From contig DCHV01000081.1 in assembly GCA_002314945.1 (NCBI GenBank), positions 1 through 35,174 of the forward strand: DNA of 35,174 nt, in the 5' to 3' direction. Each line of letters begins with the position of its first letter. Positions within the stretch are counted from its first letter, which is position 1. A model generated the notes under the pieces. The model was given only the letters and a program-made list of their open reading frames with translations. It did not search any database and was not told the DNA's origin. Both the position numbers and the translations under genes were made by a program. Origin of the DNA: Prevotellaceae bacterium UBA1743 (GTDB taxonomy: Bacteria > Bacteroidota > Bacteroidia > Bacteroidales > Bacteroidaceae). Shown here in pieces: positions 7,485-15,483 of this stretch.

Positions 7485-8913
7485 TTTTGTCCGTGAGGTA
7501 GCTGACAAGAAGTATGAGTACGGCTTCAGTACCGAAGTAGAGACGGAGATAATAGAAAAAGGACTCTCGGAAGAGGTCATTCGGCTCATTTCCCACAAAA
7601 AAGGGGAACCAGAATGGTTACTCGATTTCCGCTTGGAGGCTTATCGCTATTGGCTTACGATGGAGGAACCTTCTTGGGGTCATCTCAAGATGCCAAAGAT
7701 AGACTACCAAAATATTTCCTATTATGCTGATCCTACTCGTACAAAGACTGAGAAAGGGAAAGGGGAGATAGATCCCGAACTGATGAAGACGTTCGACAAG
7801 TTGGGCATACCTTTGGAGGAACGCTTGGCATTGAGCGGGACCGCAGTGGATGCGGTGATGGATTCTGTGAGTGTGAAGACAACTTTTAGGGAGAAACTTC
7901 AAGAAAAGGGTATCATATTCTGCTCTATATCCGAGGCGGTGAGGGAATATCCCGAGTTGGTGAAGGAGTATCTGGGGAGTGTGGTTCCATACAGAGATAA
8001 TTTTTTTGCCGCCTTGAACAGTGCCGTTTTCAGCGATGGATCCTTTGCCTACATCCCTAAGGGAGTACGTTGTCCGATGGAACTGAGTACCTATTTTCGT
8101 ATCAATGCTCGCGGAACGGGACAATTTGAACGTACATTGTTAGTGTGCGATGATGACGCATACGTCTCCTATTTAGAGGGATGCACCGCTCCAATGCGCG
8201 ATGAGAATCAACTTCATGCTGCTATCGTAGAGATTGTAGTGAAGGAGAATGCTGAAGTGAAATATAGCACGGTACAGAACTGGTACCCTGGCGATAGTGA
8301 GGGGAAAGGTGGTGTGCTGAACCTGGTGACGAAACGCGGACATTTGAGAGGTGCTAATAGCAAACTCAGTTGGACACAGGTGGAGACGGGTAGTGCCATC
8401 ACGTGGAAATATCCCAGTTGCATCTTGTCGGGGGATGGAAGTCAGGCTGAATTCTACAGTGTGGCCGTGACAAATCATTACCAGCAGGCTGATACAGGTA
8501 CCAAGATGATTCATATCGGAAAGAATACCAAGAGCACAATCATCAGCAAGGGTATTAGTGCAGGCAAGAGCCAGAATTCGTATCGTGGTCTGGTGAAGGT
8601 GGCTCATACAGCCGATGGAGCGCGCAATTACAGTAGTTGCGATTCACTATTGTTGGGTAGCGCATGTGGAGCACATACGTTCCCTTACATGGATATACAC
8701 AATGAATCAGCTGTAGTGGAACATGAAGCTACAACCAGCAAAATTTCGGAAGACCAATTATTCTACTGCAATCAACGTGGTATTCCTACCGAAGATGCGA
8801 TAGGACTAATTGTGAACGGATATGCTAAGGATGTACTGAACAAACTTCCTATGGAATTTGCGGTGGAAGCGCAGAAATTATTGGGAGTGAGTCTGGAAGG
8901 AACAATAGGATAA
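7468..8913 (+). CDS. sufB: Fe-S cluster scaffold subunit SufB
   Basis: SufB is the scaffold of the SufBCD complex on which Fe-S clusters are built in the cytoplasm. The 481-residue length is standard. Diagnostic stretches include FIYIP/FAYIPKGVRCPMELSTYFRIN (about 190-210), YLEGCTAP, and near the end LLLGSACGAHTFPYMD with Cys400, which corresponds to the conserved cysteine I associate with sulfur acceptance, followed by TTSKISEDQLFYCNQRGI. The first 17 bases lie inside cvpA. sufC begins three bases after its stop. Confidence 0.97.
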   Translation: MSQKNSFVREVADKKYEYGFSTEVETEIIEKGLSEEVIRLISHKKGEPEWLLDFRLEAYRYWLTMEEPSWGHLKMPKIDYQNISYYADPTRTKTEKGKGEIDPELMKTFDKLGIPLEERLALSGTAVDAVMDSVSVKTTFREKLQEKGIIFCSISEAVREYPELVKEYLGSVVPYRDNFFAALNSAVFSDGSFAYIPKGVRCPMELSTYFRINARGTGQFERTLLVCDDDAYVSYLEGCTAPMRDENQLHAAIVEIVVKENAEVKYSTVQNWYPGDSEGKGGVLNLVTKRGHLRGANSKLSWTQVETGSAITWKYPSCILSGDGSQAEFYSVAVTNHYQQADTGTKMIHIGKNTKSTIISKGISAGKSQNSYRGLVKVAHTADGARNYSSCDSLLLGSACGAHTFPYMDIHNESAVVEHEATTSKISEDQLFYCNQRGIPTEDAIGLIVNGYAKDVLNKLPMEFAVEAQKLLGVSLEGTIG

Positions 8914-8916
8914 GAT

Positions 8917-9669
8917 ATGCTTGAAATAGAGAATTTACATGCCAGTATCAATGGCAAGGAAATATTGAAGGGAGTGAACCTTGTCATCCGCGAAGGGGAA
9001 GTGCATGCCTTGATGGGACAGAATGGCGCGGGGAAAAGTACGTTGAGTAATGTCATAGTGGGACATCCAGCCTACGAGGTGACGCAAGGAAGCATTCGAT
9101 TCAATGGGAAGGATTTACTGGCCTTGAAGCCAGAAGAGAGAGCTCACGAAGGCATCTTTCTGAGTTTTCAGCAACCAGTGGAGATTCCAGGGGTCAGCAT
9201 GGTCAACTTTATGCGTGCTGCTCTGAATGCCAAACGTAAATACCAAGGTTTGGAACCTCTGGCAGCGGGAGAATTCCTGAAGATGATGCGCGAGAAACGC
9301 AAGATTGTGGAACTTGACAATAAATTGGCCAATCGTTCGGTGAACGAGGGTTTCTCGGGAGGAGAGAAGAAACGCAACGAGATTTTCCAGATGGCAATGC
9401 TGGAACCTACATTGAGTATTCTCGATGAAACGGATTCTGGATTGGACGTGGATGCTTTGCGTATCGTAGCAGAGGGTTTCAATAAACTGCGCACACCACA
9501 GACGAGTGCCATGGTCATTACACATTATCAGCGTCTGCTTGACTATTTGAAGCCCGATGTGATACATGTATTGCTCAATGGAAAGATTGTAAAGACGGGA
9601 GGTCCTGAATTGGCTATGGAAATCGAGAAGAAAGGTTTTGATTGGATTAAGGAGGAGGCAGGATTGTGA
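8917..9669 (+). CDS. sufC: Fe-S assembly ATPase SufC
   Basis: SufC is the ABC-type ATPase that drives conformational change in SufBCD; it is soluble and not a transporter. The 250 residues carry Walker A GQNGAGKST (about 34-42), a Q-loop in LSFQQPVEIPGV, the signature SGGEKKRNEIFQ and a Walker B region LSILDETDSGLD. The DETDSGLD form is characteristic of SufC. The H-loop is in MVITHYQRLL. It sits between sufB and sufD, and its TGA overlaps the GTG start of sufD. Confidence 0.97.
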   Translation: MLEIENLHASINGKEILKGVNLVIREGEVHALMGQNGAGKSTLSNVIVGHPAYEVTQGSIRFNGKDLLALKPEERAHEGIFLSFQQPVEIPGVSMVNFMRAALNAKRKYQGLEPLAAGEFLKMMREKRKIVELDNKLANRSVNEGFSGGEKKRNEIFQMAMLEPTLSILDETDSGLDVDALRIVAEGFNKLRTPQTSAMVITHYQRLLDYLKPDVIHVLLNGKIVKTGGPELAMEIEKKGFDWIKEEAGL

Positions 9670-11009
9670 ACGCGGAGAAACAATATATCGATCTCTTTGC
9701 TGAATGTCGTACCATGATAGATGGGCATTCCGTTTTGGCATTGAATGCACGACGGGATGAGGCTTTCCATGCTTTTCAGGAGATTGGTTTCCCCTCCAAG
9801 AAGGTGGAAAGATATAAATACACCGATGTATCCGCTCTTTTTTTACCTGATTATGGGTTGAATATCAACCGCCTCGACATACCTGTGAATCCGTACGATG
9901 CCTTTCGTTGTGATGTGCCCAATCTAAGTACCTCGTTGTATTTTGTTGTCAATGATCGTTTTTACGACAAGGTATTGCCCAAGGTTTCCTTGCCGCAAGG
10001 GGTGGTGGTGACGAGTTTTCAGAAGGCAGCGGAGGTTTATCCTCATCTGTTGGAGAAATACTATGGGCAGTTGGCAGATGCCAAGACGGATGCTATCAAC
10101 GCACTGAATACGATGCTCGCACAGGATGGATTGTTTATTTATGTGCCAAAGGGGGTAGTGGTGGAACGTCCCTTGCAGATTGTCAATATTCTGCGTGCAG
10201 ATGTCGATTTGATGGTCAATCGTAGGGTGCTGATTGTGTTAGAGGAGAGTGCGCAGATGAAGTGTTTATTTTGCGACCATTCCATCGACGATGTCAACTT
10301 CATGGCAACTCAGGTTTGTGAGGTTTTTGTGGGTGAGAATGCGCATTTGGAACTATATGAGTTGGAAGAGACGCATGTCAAGACACATCGTGTCGCTAAT
10401 ATGTATGTGCGTCAGTCGGCATATAGTACGACTACCATGGATAGTATAACCCTCCACAACGGATATACCCGTAATCAGACGGATGTGATGCTGGATGGAG
10501 AAGGTTGCGAGACGAATATGTATGGTTGCGTCATAGCCGACAAGCAGCAACATGTCGAAAACAATACGCTTATCGACCATCGTGTGTCTCATTGTATCAG
10601 CAATGAGTGTTACAAGTATGTTTTGGATGGTAGTTCCATAGGTGCTTTTGCAGGTCGTGTGCTCGTGCGTGAAGGAGCACAGAAAACTGTCAGCCAAGAG
10701 ACCAACGCCAATCTATGTGCTACACGTAGCGCTCGCATGTACACACAACCGATGCTGGAGATTTATGCCGATGATGTAAAATGTAGCCACGGAAGTACTG
10801 TGGGACAGATCAATGATGCGGCTCTCTTCTATATGCGCCAGCGTGGCATACCCGAGGAGGAGGCACGTTTGCTTCTCAAATTCGCATTTGTGAGCGATGT
10901 TATCGCCAGTATTCCGATGGATGCTCTCAGGGATCGCCTGCACTATTTGGTGGAGAAACGATTCCGTGGTGAATTGTCGAAATGCGAAGGATGTAAATTG
11001 TGCAAATGA
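9666..11009 (+). CDS. sufD: Fe-S assembly protein SufD
   Basis: SufD is the SufB paralogue that completes the SufBC2D complex and is linked to iron supply. The 447 residues show an N-terminal helical part, the motif GLFIYVPKGVVVERPLQI (about 155-172) shared with SufB, a long beta-helix, and a C-terminal CSHGSTVGQINDAALFYMRQRGI with His375, the counterpart of the conserved SufD histidine. The start is GTG at 9666 (GTGA overlap with sufC); no ATG in frame gives a full N terminus. The C terminus ends in a cluster CEGCKLCK, three cysteines in seven residues. Confidence 0.95.
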   Translation: MNAEKQYIDLFAECRTMIDGHSVLALNARRDEAFHAFQEIGFPSKKVERYKYTDVSALFLPDYGLNINRLDIPVNPYDAFRCDVPNLSTSLYFVVNDRFYDKVLPKVSLPQGVVVTSFQKAAEVYPHLLEKYYGQLADAKTDAINALNTMLAQDGLFIYVPKGVVVERPLQIVNILRADVDLMVNRRVLIVLEESAQMKCLFCDHSIDDVNFMATQVCEVFVGENAHLELYELEETHVKTHRVANMYVRQSAYSTTTMDSITLHNGYTRNQTDVMLDGEGCETNMYGCVIADKQQHVENNTLIDHRVSHCISNECYKYVLDGSSIGAFAGRVLVREGAQKTVSQETNANLCATRSARMYTQPMLEIYADDVKCSHGSTVGQINDAALFYMRQRGIPEEEARLLLKFAFVSDVIASIPMDALRDRLHYLVEKRFRGELSKCEGCKLCK

Positions 11010-12232
11010 CTATGTACGATCTGAAAGCAGTACGGGCTGATTTTCCTATTTTAAGCCGCTCGATATACAAAAAATATCCGTTGATTTACTTGGACAATGG
11101 GGCAACCACTCAGAAACCTCGTTGTGTAGTGGATGCAATGACTGAGGAATACTACAATGTCAATGCCAATGTCCATCGTGGTGTGCATTTCCTCAGCCAG
11201 CAGGCAACCGAACTCCATGAGGGAAGTCGTGAGACGGTCCGCAAGTTCATAAATGCGCGTTCCATTGGAGAAATTGTCTTCACACGTGGTACTACCGAAA
11301 GTATTAATCTGGTAGCAAGTTGCTATGGTGAAGCTTGCATGAAGGAGGGTGATGAGGTTATCATCAGCGAGATGGAGCATCATAGCAACATTGTTTCTTG
11401 GCAGTTGCTACAGGCGCGTAGGAGAATACGTCTCAGAGTAATCCCCATCGATGATGAGGGACATCTTCGTATGGATGAATACGAACGCCTTTTTACACCT
11501 CGCACTCGGATGGTTAGTGTTGCGCATGTCAGTAATGTGCTTGGCACGGTCAACCCTGTGAAAGAAATTGTGAGCATAGCTCATGCTCATGGCGTACCCG
11601 TACTGATTGATGGGGCTCAGAGTACGCCTCATTTTAGCGTAGATGTACAAACGATAGATTGTGACTTCTATGCTTTCAGCGGACACAAAATATATGGTCC
11701 TACGGGAATAGGAGTCCTGTATGGCAAAGAGGAATGGTTAGACCGTATTCCACCCTATATGGGAGGTGGGGAGATGATACAGAACGTCTCGTTTGAAAAG
11801 ACCACATTCAACGAACTTCCCTTCAAGTTCGAGGCAGGAACGCCCGACTATGTGGCTTCTACTGGTTTAGCGCGTGCCTTGGATTATGTCTCATCCTTGG
11901 GCATGGATCAGATAGAGGCACACGAACGCAATCTTACGACCTATGCCATGCAGCAGATGGCTGCTATTCCAGGCATGCGTATTTTTGGCCCTTCAGAGTG
12001 CCATGATGCCGTGATAAGTTTTTTGGTGGGTAACATACACCACCTCGATATGGGTACGTTGTTGGATCGCTTGGGTATTGCTGTGCGTACAGGACACCAT
12101 TGTGCTGAACCACTGATGCATCGTTTGGGTATCGAAGGAACAGTTCGTGCTAGTTTTGGCCTCTATAATACTCGCGAGGAAGTTGATGCACTCGTACAAG
12201 GCATCGACCGAGTTCGTCAGATGTTTTTGTAG
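11006..12232 (+). CDS. sufS: Cysteine desulfurase SufS
   Basis: A class V aminotransferase-fold PLP enzyme that takes sulfur from cysteine to feed SufB. The PLP lysine is in AFSGHKIYGPTG (Lys228) and the persulfide-forming cysteine in TGHHCAEPL (Cys366), the group II (SufS) context. Three starts are possible: GTG 11000, ATG 11006, ATG 11012. I chose 11006 because it makes the ATGA overlap with sufD that matches other junctions of this operon; 11012 would equally preserve all motifs. This is the last gene of the run. No sufE, sufU or sufA lies nearby, so the sulfur relay partner must be elsewhere. It ends 12 bases from a convergent gene. Confidence 0.95.
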   Translation: MTMYDLKAVRADFPILSRSIYKKYPLIYLDNGATTQKPRCVVDAMTEEYYNVNANVHRGVHFLSQQATELHEGSRETVRKFINARSIGEIVFTRGTTESINLVASCYGEACMKEGDEVIISEMEHHSNIVSWQLLQARRRIRLRVIPIDDEGHLRMDEYERLFTPRTRMVSVAHVSNVLGTVNPVKEIVSIAHAHGVPVLIDGAQSTPHFSVDVQTIDCDFYAFSGHKIYGPTGIGVLYGKEEWLDRIPPYMGGGEMIQNVSFEKTTFNELPFKFEAGTPDYVASTGLARALDYVSSLGMDQIEAHERNLTTYAMQQMAAIPGMRIFGPSECHDAVISFLVGNIHHLDMGTLLDRLGIAVRTGHHCAEPLMHRLGIEGTVRASFGLYNTREEVDALVQGIDRVRQMFL

Positions 12233-12244
12233 TACGTTGTTCTC

Positions 12245-12958
12245 TTACAGTTTCTTGAACGCCTTCAACCACATGTCGGCCATCTTCTGATGACCAGCAG
12301 GGGTGGGGTGTACGCTATCCCATATCCAGTATCGTGCAGGTAGGCTCTTGTGTTTCTGCAACAGACGGTCGAACATTTCATCGTAGGGCAAAAGGACGGC
12401 ATTGTATTCCTTAGCCAGTCTCCTGACGGCTTGTCCACACAGGTCAATCTCTTTGCGTCTCAATTGAAACTCTTCTTCCTTCCAGTTGCCTGTGTTTTCC
12501 GTGAAGGGAGTACATAGAATGATATCCAGATGAGGGTTGGCCTGACGTGCCTCCTTCAGTAGGCCTCTGTACATTTTCTCCCATTCTGCCACATTGTAGT
12601 CGGATCTGAATATATCATTGATACCTACCAATACCGATAGCACATCGGGGTGCATATCTAACACGTCTTCCTTCCATCGTTTAGCCAAGCCTGGTATGTT
12701 GTCTCCGCTAATGCCTCGATTGAAAAACTGGTACTCCTTCTCTGGGTAGTTCCCTTGCAACTTGTAGGCGCAGATGGCCATGAATCCATGTCCGAATACA
12801 TGGTTCAAGTCTGTTTCATTACGCTCCTTGGAATTTCCCTTTCCACCGCCCCAGGCACCATCTGTGATAGAGTCTCCGATGAAGAGGATTCTGCGTCCTT
12901 GTCCCATTGTGTATAAAGCCATGCATAAGAGGAGGCCGATAATACTGATGCGTTTCAT
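12245..12958 (-). CDS. Secreted SGNH/GDSL-type hydrolase, probable esterase
   Basis: 237 residues with a signal peptide (about 1-19, ending YTMGQ) and the SGNH catalytic blocks: ILFIGDSITDG (Ser30), NRGISGDNI (Gly), VLVGINDIF (Asn) and DSVHPTPAGH (Asp and His). The protein should act in the periplasm or on the surface as a carbohydrate or lipid esterase; sialic acid or acetyl-xylan deacetylation is common among such Bacteroidales enzymes but the substrate cannot be read here. The ATG at 12958 is preferred over an upstream in-frame ATG at 13027, because the longer form would begin before its own promoter and bury the signal peptide. Confidence 0.85.
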   Translation of the reverse strand: MKRISIIGLLLCMALYTMGQGRRILFIGDSITDGAWGGGKGNSKERNETDLNHVFGHGFMAICAYKLQGNYPEKEYQFFNRGISGDNIPGLAKRWKEDVLDMHPDVLSVLVGINDIFRSDYNVAEWEKMYRGLLKEARQANPHLDIILCTPFTENTGNWKEEEFQLRRKEIDLCGQAVRRLAKEYNAVLLPYDEMFDRLLQKHKSLPARYWIWDSVHPTPAGHQKMADMWLKAFKKL

Positions 12959-12993
12959 GTTTGTTTTTCTTTGTTTGTGTAACAATTTTGCTA

Positions 12994-13001
12994 CAAAGGT
13001 A
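12994..13001 (-). promoter_or_regulatory. -7 promoter box of the SGNH hydrolase gene
   Basis: Minus-strand TACCTTTG, fitting TAnnTTTG, 36 bases before the ATG at 12958. A GTGACAAA 8-mer at 13012-13019 lies just upstream on the plus strand (TTTGTCAC on the gene's strand). No correctly spaced -33 box is evident. Confidence 0.5.
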
Positions 13002-13074
13002 TTGATTTTTTGTGACAAAGGCACCATGTGTCTCTTTTTTTATGAAAATGGTAATTTGTTCCAGTGTTTTTCCC

Positions 13075-13082
13075 TACCTTTG
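13075..13082 (+). promoter_or_regulatory. -7 promoter box of rnhB
   Basis: TACCTTTG only eight bases before the ATG at 13090; a TTTG lies at 13055-13058 but with a 16-base spacer. The position shows that upstream in-frame ATG codons (13012, 13042) cannot be the main start and that the mRNA is nearly leaderless. Confidence 0.55.
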
Positions 13083-13089
13083 CATTGTT

Positions 13090-13704
13090 ATGCTGATGCC
13101 TTACTTTCATAAGGGTGTGATAGAAGCTGGATGTGACGAAGCCGGCCGTGGTTGTCTGGCTGGTCCTGTATATGCGGCTGCCGTCATCCTTCCACCCGAT
13201 TTTCACAACGAGATGCTCAATGACTCGAAGCAACTGAGTGAGAAGAGTCGATATCAGCTGAGGGAAGTAATCGAACGTGAGGCTCTTGCTTGGGCAGTAG
13301 GTGTTGTGGACAATCATCAGATAGACGAGATAAACATCCTACATGCCAGCATTTTGGCCATGCATCGTGCCTTGGACGGATTACAATTGCGGCCACAGGA
13401 AATTATCGTAGATGGGAATAGGTTCCTGCCTTATCACAATCTCCCTTATACTACGATTGTCAAGGGAGATGGACGTTATCTGAGTATTGCAGCCGCCAGC
13501 ATTCTTGCCAAGACGTACAGGGACGATTGTATGCTACAGCTTCATCAAGAATATCCGATGTATCATTGGGATCGCAACAAGGGCTATCCCGCTCCGGTAC
13601 ATCGTCAGGCTATCCGTCAGTTTGGTACTACCCCCTATCATCGCATGTCGTTCCGTCTCCTCAATGATACCCGGCAGATGGAATTTTCTTTTCCTGTCGA
13701 ATAA
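13090..13704 (+). CDS. rnhB: Ribonuclease HII
   Basis: RNase HII cuts the RNA strand of RNA-DNA hybrids and removes misincorporated ribonucleotides from DNA. The 204 residues start MLMPYFHKG and carry the active-site motif EAGCDEAGRGCLAGPV (Asp16, Glu17), the third acid in IIVDGN and the fourth in SILAKTYRDD. The C terminus has NKGYPAPVHRQAIRQFGTTPYHRMSF, typical of bacterial RNase HII. The start at 13090 is set by the promoter box immediately upstream; the open frame extends 26 codons further but those would be untranscribed. crcB follows after 12 bases and is probably cotranscribed. Confidence 0.93.
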   Translation: MLMPYFHKGVIEAGCDEAGRGCLAGPVYAAAVILPPDFHNEMLNDSKQLSEKSRYQLREVIEREALAWAVGVVDNHQIDEINILHASILAMHRALDGLQLRPQEIIVDGNRFLPYHNLPYTTIVKGDGRYLSIAAASILAKTYRDDCMLQLHQEYPMYHWDRNKGYPAPVHRQAIRQFGTTPYHRMSFRLLNDTRQMEFSFPVE

Positions 13705-13716
13705 ACCAAATGTCAG

Positions 13717-14073
13717 ATGATTCGTGATTTTCTTCTTGTGGGGATGGGTGGAGCTGTAGGAGCCATGCTACGTTATAGTATCACCCTTTTGTGTCAATAC
13801 TTTTCCTGGTCGGGACACCTTGGTACCCTGCTCACAAATGTGGTGGGTTCTCTCTGCATGGGGATGCTCACAGCCCATTTCCAGCAGAGCCCCCTTTTGT
13901 TGATGGCTACAGTAGGCGTGTGTGGTGGCTTTACCACTTACAGCACATTCTCTATGCAATCCGTTAGTCTATTGCAGCAGGGTAAGTATGGACTTGCCTT
14001 GCTATACATGGTAGGCACAATGCTGTCCTGTGTCCTGTTTGCTGCTCTCGGATATATCTTGGGTCGGAGATGA
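13717..14073 (+). CDS. crcB: Fluoride ion channel FluC/CrcB
   Basis: A small membrane protein (118 residues, four helices) that exports fluoride as a dual-topology dimer. Diagnostic motifs are GGAVGAMLRY (about 11-20), GTLLTNVVGSLCMG (about 35-48, with the conserved Asn) and GVCGGFTTYSTFSMQ (about 67-81, the Na+/Phe-box region; here TTYSTF replaces the commoner TTFSTF). One copy is enough for a homodimer. No fluoride riboswitch is visible; the gene follows rnhB closely and probably depends on its promoter. Confidence 0.93.
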   Translation: MIRDFLLVGMGGAVGAMLRYSITLLCQYFSWSGHLGTLLTNVVGSLCMGMLTAHFQQSPLLLMATVGVCGGFTTYSTFSMQSVSLLQQGKYGLALLYMVGTMLSCVLFAALGYILGRR

Positions 14074-14079
14074 GTGATC

Positions 14080-14418
14080 TTACACCCTTTTATGGACAAA
14101 GGTTTCCCTTGCTACCAGACCTACATAGAACAGAGAGATTACCACGGACATAGGCAAACCTACTCCCAGCATCTCGCCCATCATCAGGTGAAATCCTTCT
14201 TTGTGTGCCAAAATGGTGAAGAAGGGGTATTCCCAAGTCATTTCTCCATTCAGGATATGATCCACGATTAGCATCAGCGTACCACCCCATAACATCAGTT
14301 CCAGTTTGGGCAACTGGTGTAGCCATGGATTCTCTGTCGTTTCTACTCGTCCTTTCATCCTTCGACGGGCTATACTTGTAGCGATAGCTTGAGTCATAGG
14401 TACAATAAAACATGCCAT
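14080..14418 (-). CDS. Small hypothetical integral membrane protein
   Basis: 112 residues, no family I can name with confidence. An N-terminal hydrophobic stretch (1-15, MACFIVPMTQAIATS) runs into a basic segment (ARRRMKGR). Two or three further spans follow: LMLWGGTLMLIVDHIL (about 41-56) and MLGVGLPMSVVISLFYVGLVA (about 83-103). Charged and aromatic residues between them (GEMTWEYPFFTILAHKEG) suggest a short exposed loop. It is convergent with crcB (six bases between stops) and has its own promoter, so it is a single-gene unit. The start is the first ATG after the promoter; an internal Met at residue 8 is an alternative. Confidence 0.7.
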   Translation of the reverse strand: MACFIVPMTQAIATSIARRRMKGRVETTENPWLHQLPKLELMLWGGTLMLIVDHILNGEMTWEYPFFTILAHKEGFHLMMGEMLGVGLPMSVVISLFYVGLVARETFVHKRV

Positions 14419-14444
14419 ACGTTCTACTCTTAATCTTTTTGTGG

Positions 14445-14452
14445 CAAAGGTA
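14445..14452 (-). promoter_or_regulatory. -7 promoter box of the small membrane protein gene
   Basis: Minus-strand TACCTTTG, 26 bases before the ATG at 14418. The region where the -33 box should lie is occupied by the first copy of the 36-bp direct repeat and by an ATTTCA/TGAAAT inverted repeat (14452-14469), so a regulator might act there. Confidence 0.5.
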
Positions 14453-14458
14453 TTTCAT

Positions 14459-14494
14459 TTTTTTGAAATGTAAGCATAAAAGAATTCTTTTCAT
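14459..14494. repeat. 36-bp direct repeat, copy 1
   Basis: Begins TTTTTTGAAATGTAAGC and ends with the 14-bp palindrome AAAAGAATTCTTTT (14478-14491) plus CAT. It is identical to 14804-14839. This copy overlaps the expected -33 region of the minus-strand promoter at 14445-14452. Confidence 0.9.
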
Positions 14495-14555
14495 TTTTTA
14501 TTTTCGTCTTTTCATGAGCACAGGGATGATACATAATTCAAGTAACGAAGTGTTA

Positions 14556-14639
14556 CCGTACAAAGACCGTACAAAGACCGTACATGTACGTACGCTGTAC
14601 GTTAGCTGTACGTTATCTGTACGTTGGCTGTACGTTGTC
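14556..14639. repeat. 11-bp tandem repeat array, seven full units
   Basis: Seven units of exactly 11 bp with no insertions: CCGTACAAAGA twice, CCGTACATGTA, CGTACGCTGTA, CGTTAGCTGTA, CGTTATCTGTA, CGTTGGCTGTA, then a partial CGTTGTC. The units drift from left to right around a GTAC core, so many overlapping palindromic GTAC sites recur about once per helical turn. It is not coding and is flanked by the 36-bp direct repeats. Confidence 0.85.
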
Positions 14640-14803
14640 ACTTCACGCACGCAGATTCATTTCTGAATTGCGATGCAAAGTTACTATGTTCTTGTCCTAT
14701 ATCCTATCGTTGTCCGATGGATCAAATGGGTTTTGTCCGCCGTCTTGTGAAAATACCGTTGTTTAACGTTCGTTGTCTCAATTGAGATTACACTTCACAT
14801 GAG

Positions 14804-14839
14804 TTTTTTGAAATGTAAGCATAAAAGAATTCTTTTCAT
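14804..14839. repeat. 36-bp direct repeat, copy 2
   Basis: Perfect second copy of 14459-14494, 345 bases away in the same orientation, including the AAAAGAATTCTTTT palindrome (14823-14836). It lies 86 bases before the ECF sigma gene. Confidence 0.9.
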
Positions 14840-14925
14840 CATTCTGTTTTTTACATGGTGGATTTTTAACCTTTCCTCCTTTTCTGCGTCTAATCAATGT
14901 AAGCACAATGAAAAGCGGATATTGA

Positions 14926-15483
14926 ATGACAACTCCTTCGGACGATACAGATATCATCGGTATGCTTCGGGATGATCTGAAGCGTGAGGATGGATTCCGT
15001 CTGCTCATGCAACGGTATGGCGACACCCTCTATTGGTACATTCGTCGTATCGTGGTGGGACATGACGATGCTGAGGACGTGCTTCAAGAGACGGCAATGA
15101 GCATCTTCTGCCATTTCGGTCAGTTCCGAGGAGAAGCTCCTCAGTTCAAGACATGGCTCTATCGTGTGGCTACCAATGAGTCGATTCAATTGCTCAGACA
15201 ACGTACCCGTTTCTTTCAGTCGATAGATTCCTTGTCACCCTCTCTGGAGGAGACACTCAAGGCGGAGAATCCTGTCGATGGGGACAAGGCAGGAATGCTG
15301 CTTCAGCAGGCGTTGCTCACTCTGCCTACTCAACAGCGTATTGCTTTTAATATGCGCTACTTCGATGAAATGACATACGAGGAGATAGCTCAGGTGACGG
15401 GCAAGAATGTGAATACCCTAAAGGCGAATTACCATTTTGCCAGGGAAAAAGTGGACAAATACATAAAAGGACAGATAGAATGA
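14926..15483 (+). CDS. ECF-type RNA polymerase sigma factor
   Basis: 185 residues with sigma region 2 (about 25-95: YWYIRRIVVGHDDAEDVLQET, FRGEAPQFKTWLYRVATNESI) and region 4 (about 125-180: LPTQQRIAFNMRYFDEMTYEEIAQVTG, then a recognition helix around NTLKANYHFAREKV), and no regions 1 or 3. It redirects RNA polymerase to stress or envelope genes. The stop overlaps the next ORF as ATGA, the usual arrangement with a cognate regulator. I chose the ATG at 14926 because it precedes the first conserved residues by a normal distance. The lack of a housekeeping promoter upstream would fit autoregulation, which is an inference. Confidence 0.9.
   Translation: MTTPSDDTDIIGMLRDDLKREDGFRLLMQRYGDTLYWYIRRIVVGHDDAEDVLQETAMSIFCHFGQFRGEAPQFKTWLYRVATNESIQLLRQRTRFFQSIDSLSPSLEETLKAENPVDGDKAGMLLQQALLTLPTQQRIAFNMRYFDEMTYEEIAQVTGKNVNTLKANYHFAREKVDKYIKGQIE

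Larger units (their letters stand above)
14419..14925. other. 507-base gene-poor spacer with nested repeats
   Basis: No credible gene is visible. It holds the promoter of the minus-strand membrane protein (14445-14452), two copies of a 36-bp direct repeat (14459-14494 and 14804-14839), and between them an 11-bp tandem repeat array (14556-14639). A further minus-strand TAACTTTG box at 14683-14676 could start an antisense or small RNA reading through the array, but it lacks a -33 partner. Short open frames crossing the array follow from its period and are not convincing genes. I see no TAnnTTTG promoter for the ECF sigma gene that follows. Confidence 0.7.

Noticed and set aside
14556..14639. 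CRISPR array
   Set aside because: Units are 11 bp with no unique spacers, and no cas genes are near; it is a simple tandem repeat.
14412..14766. Small plus-strand open frames through the tandem array
   Set aside because: They arise because an 11-bp period opens all frames; the peptides (repeated LYV/RCT-like words) lack any support and no promoter precedes them.
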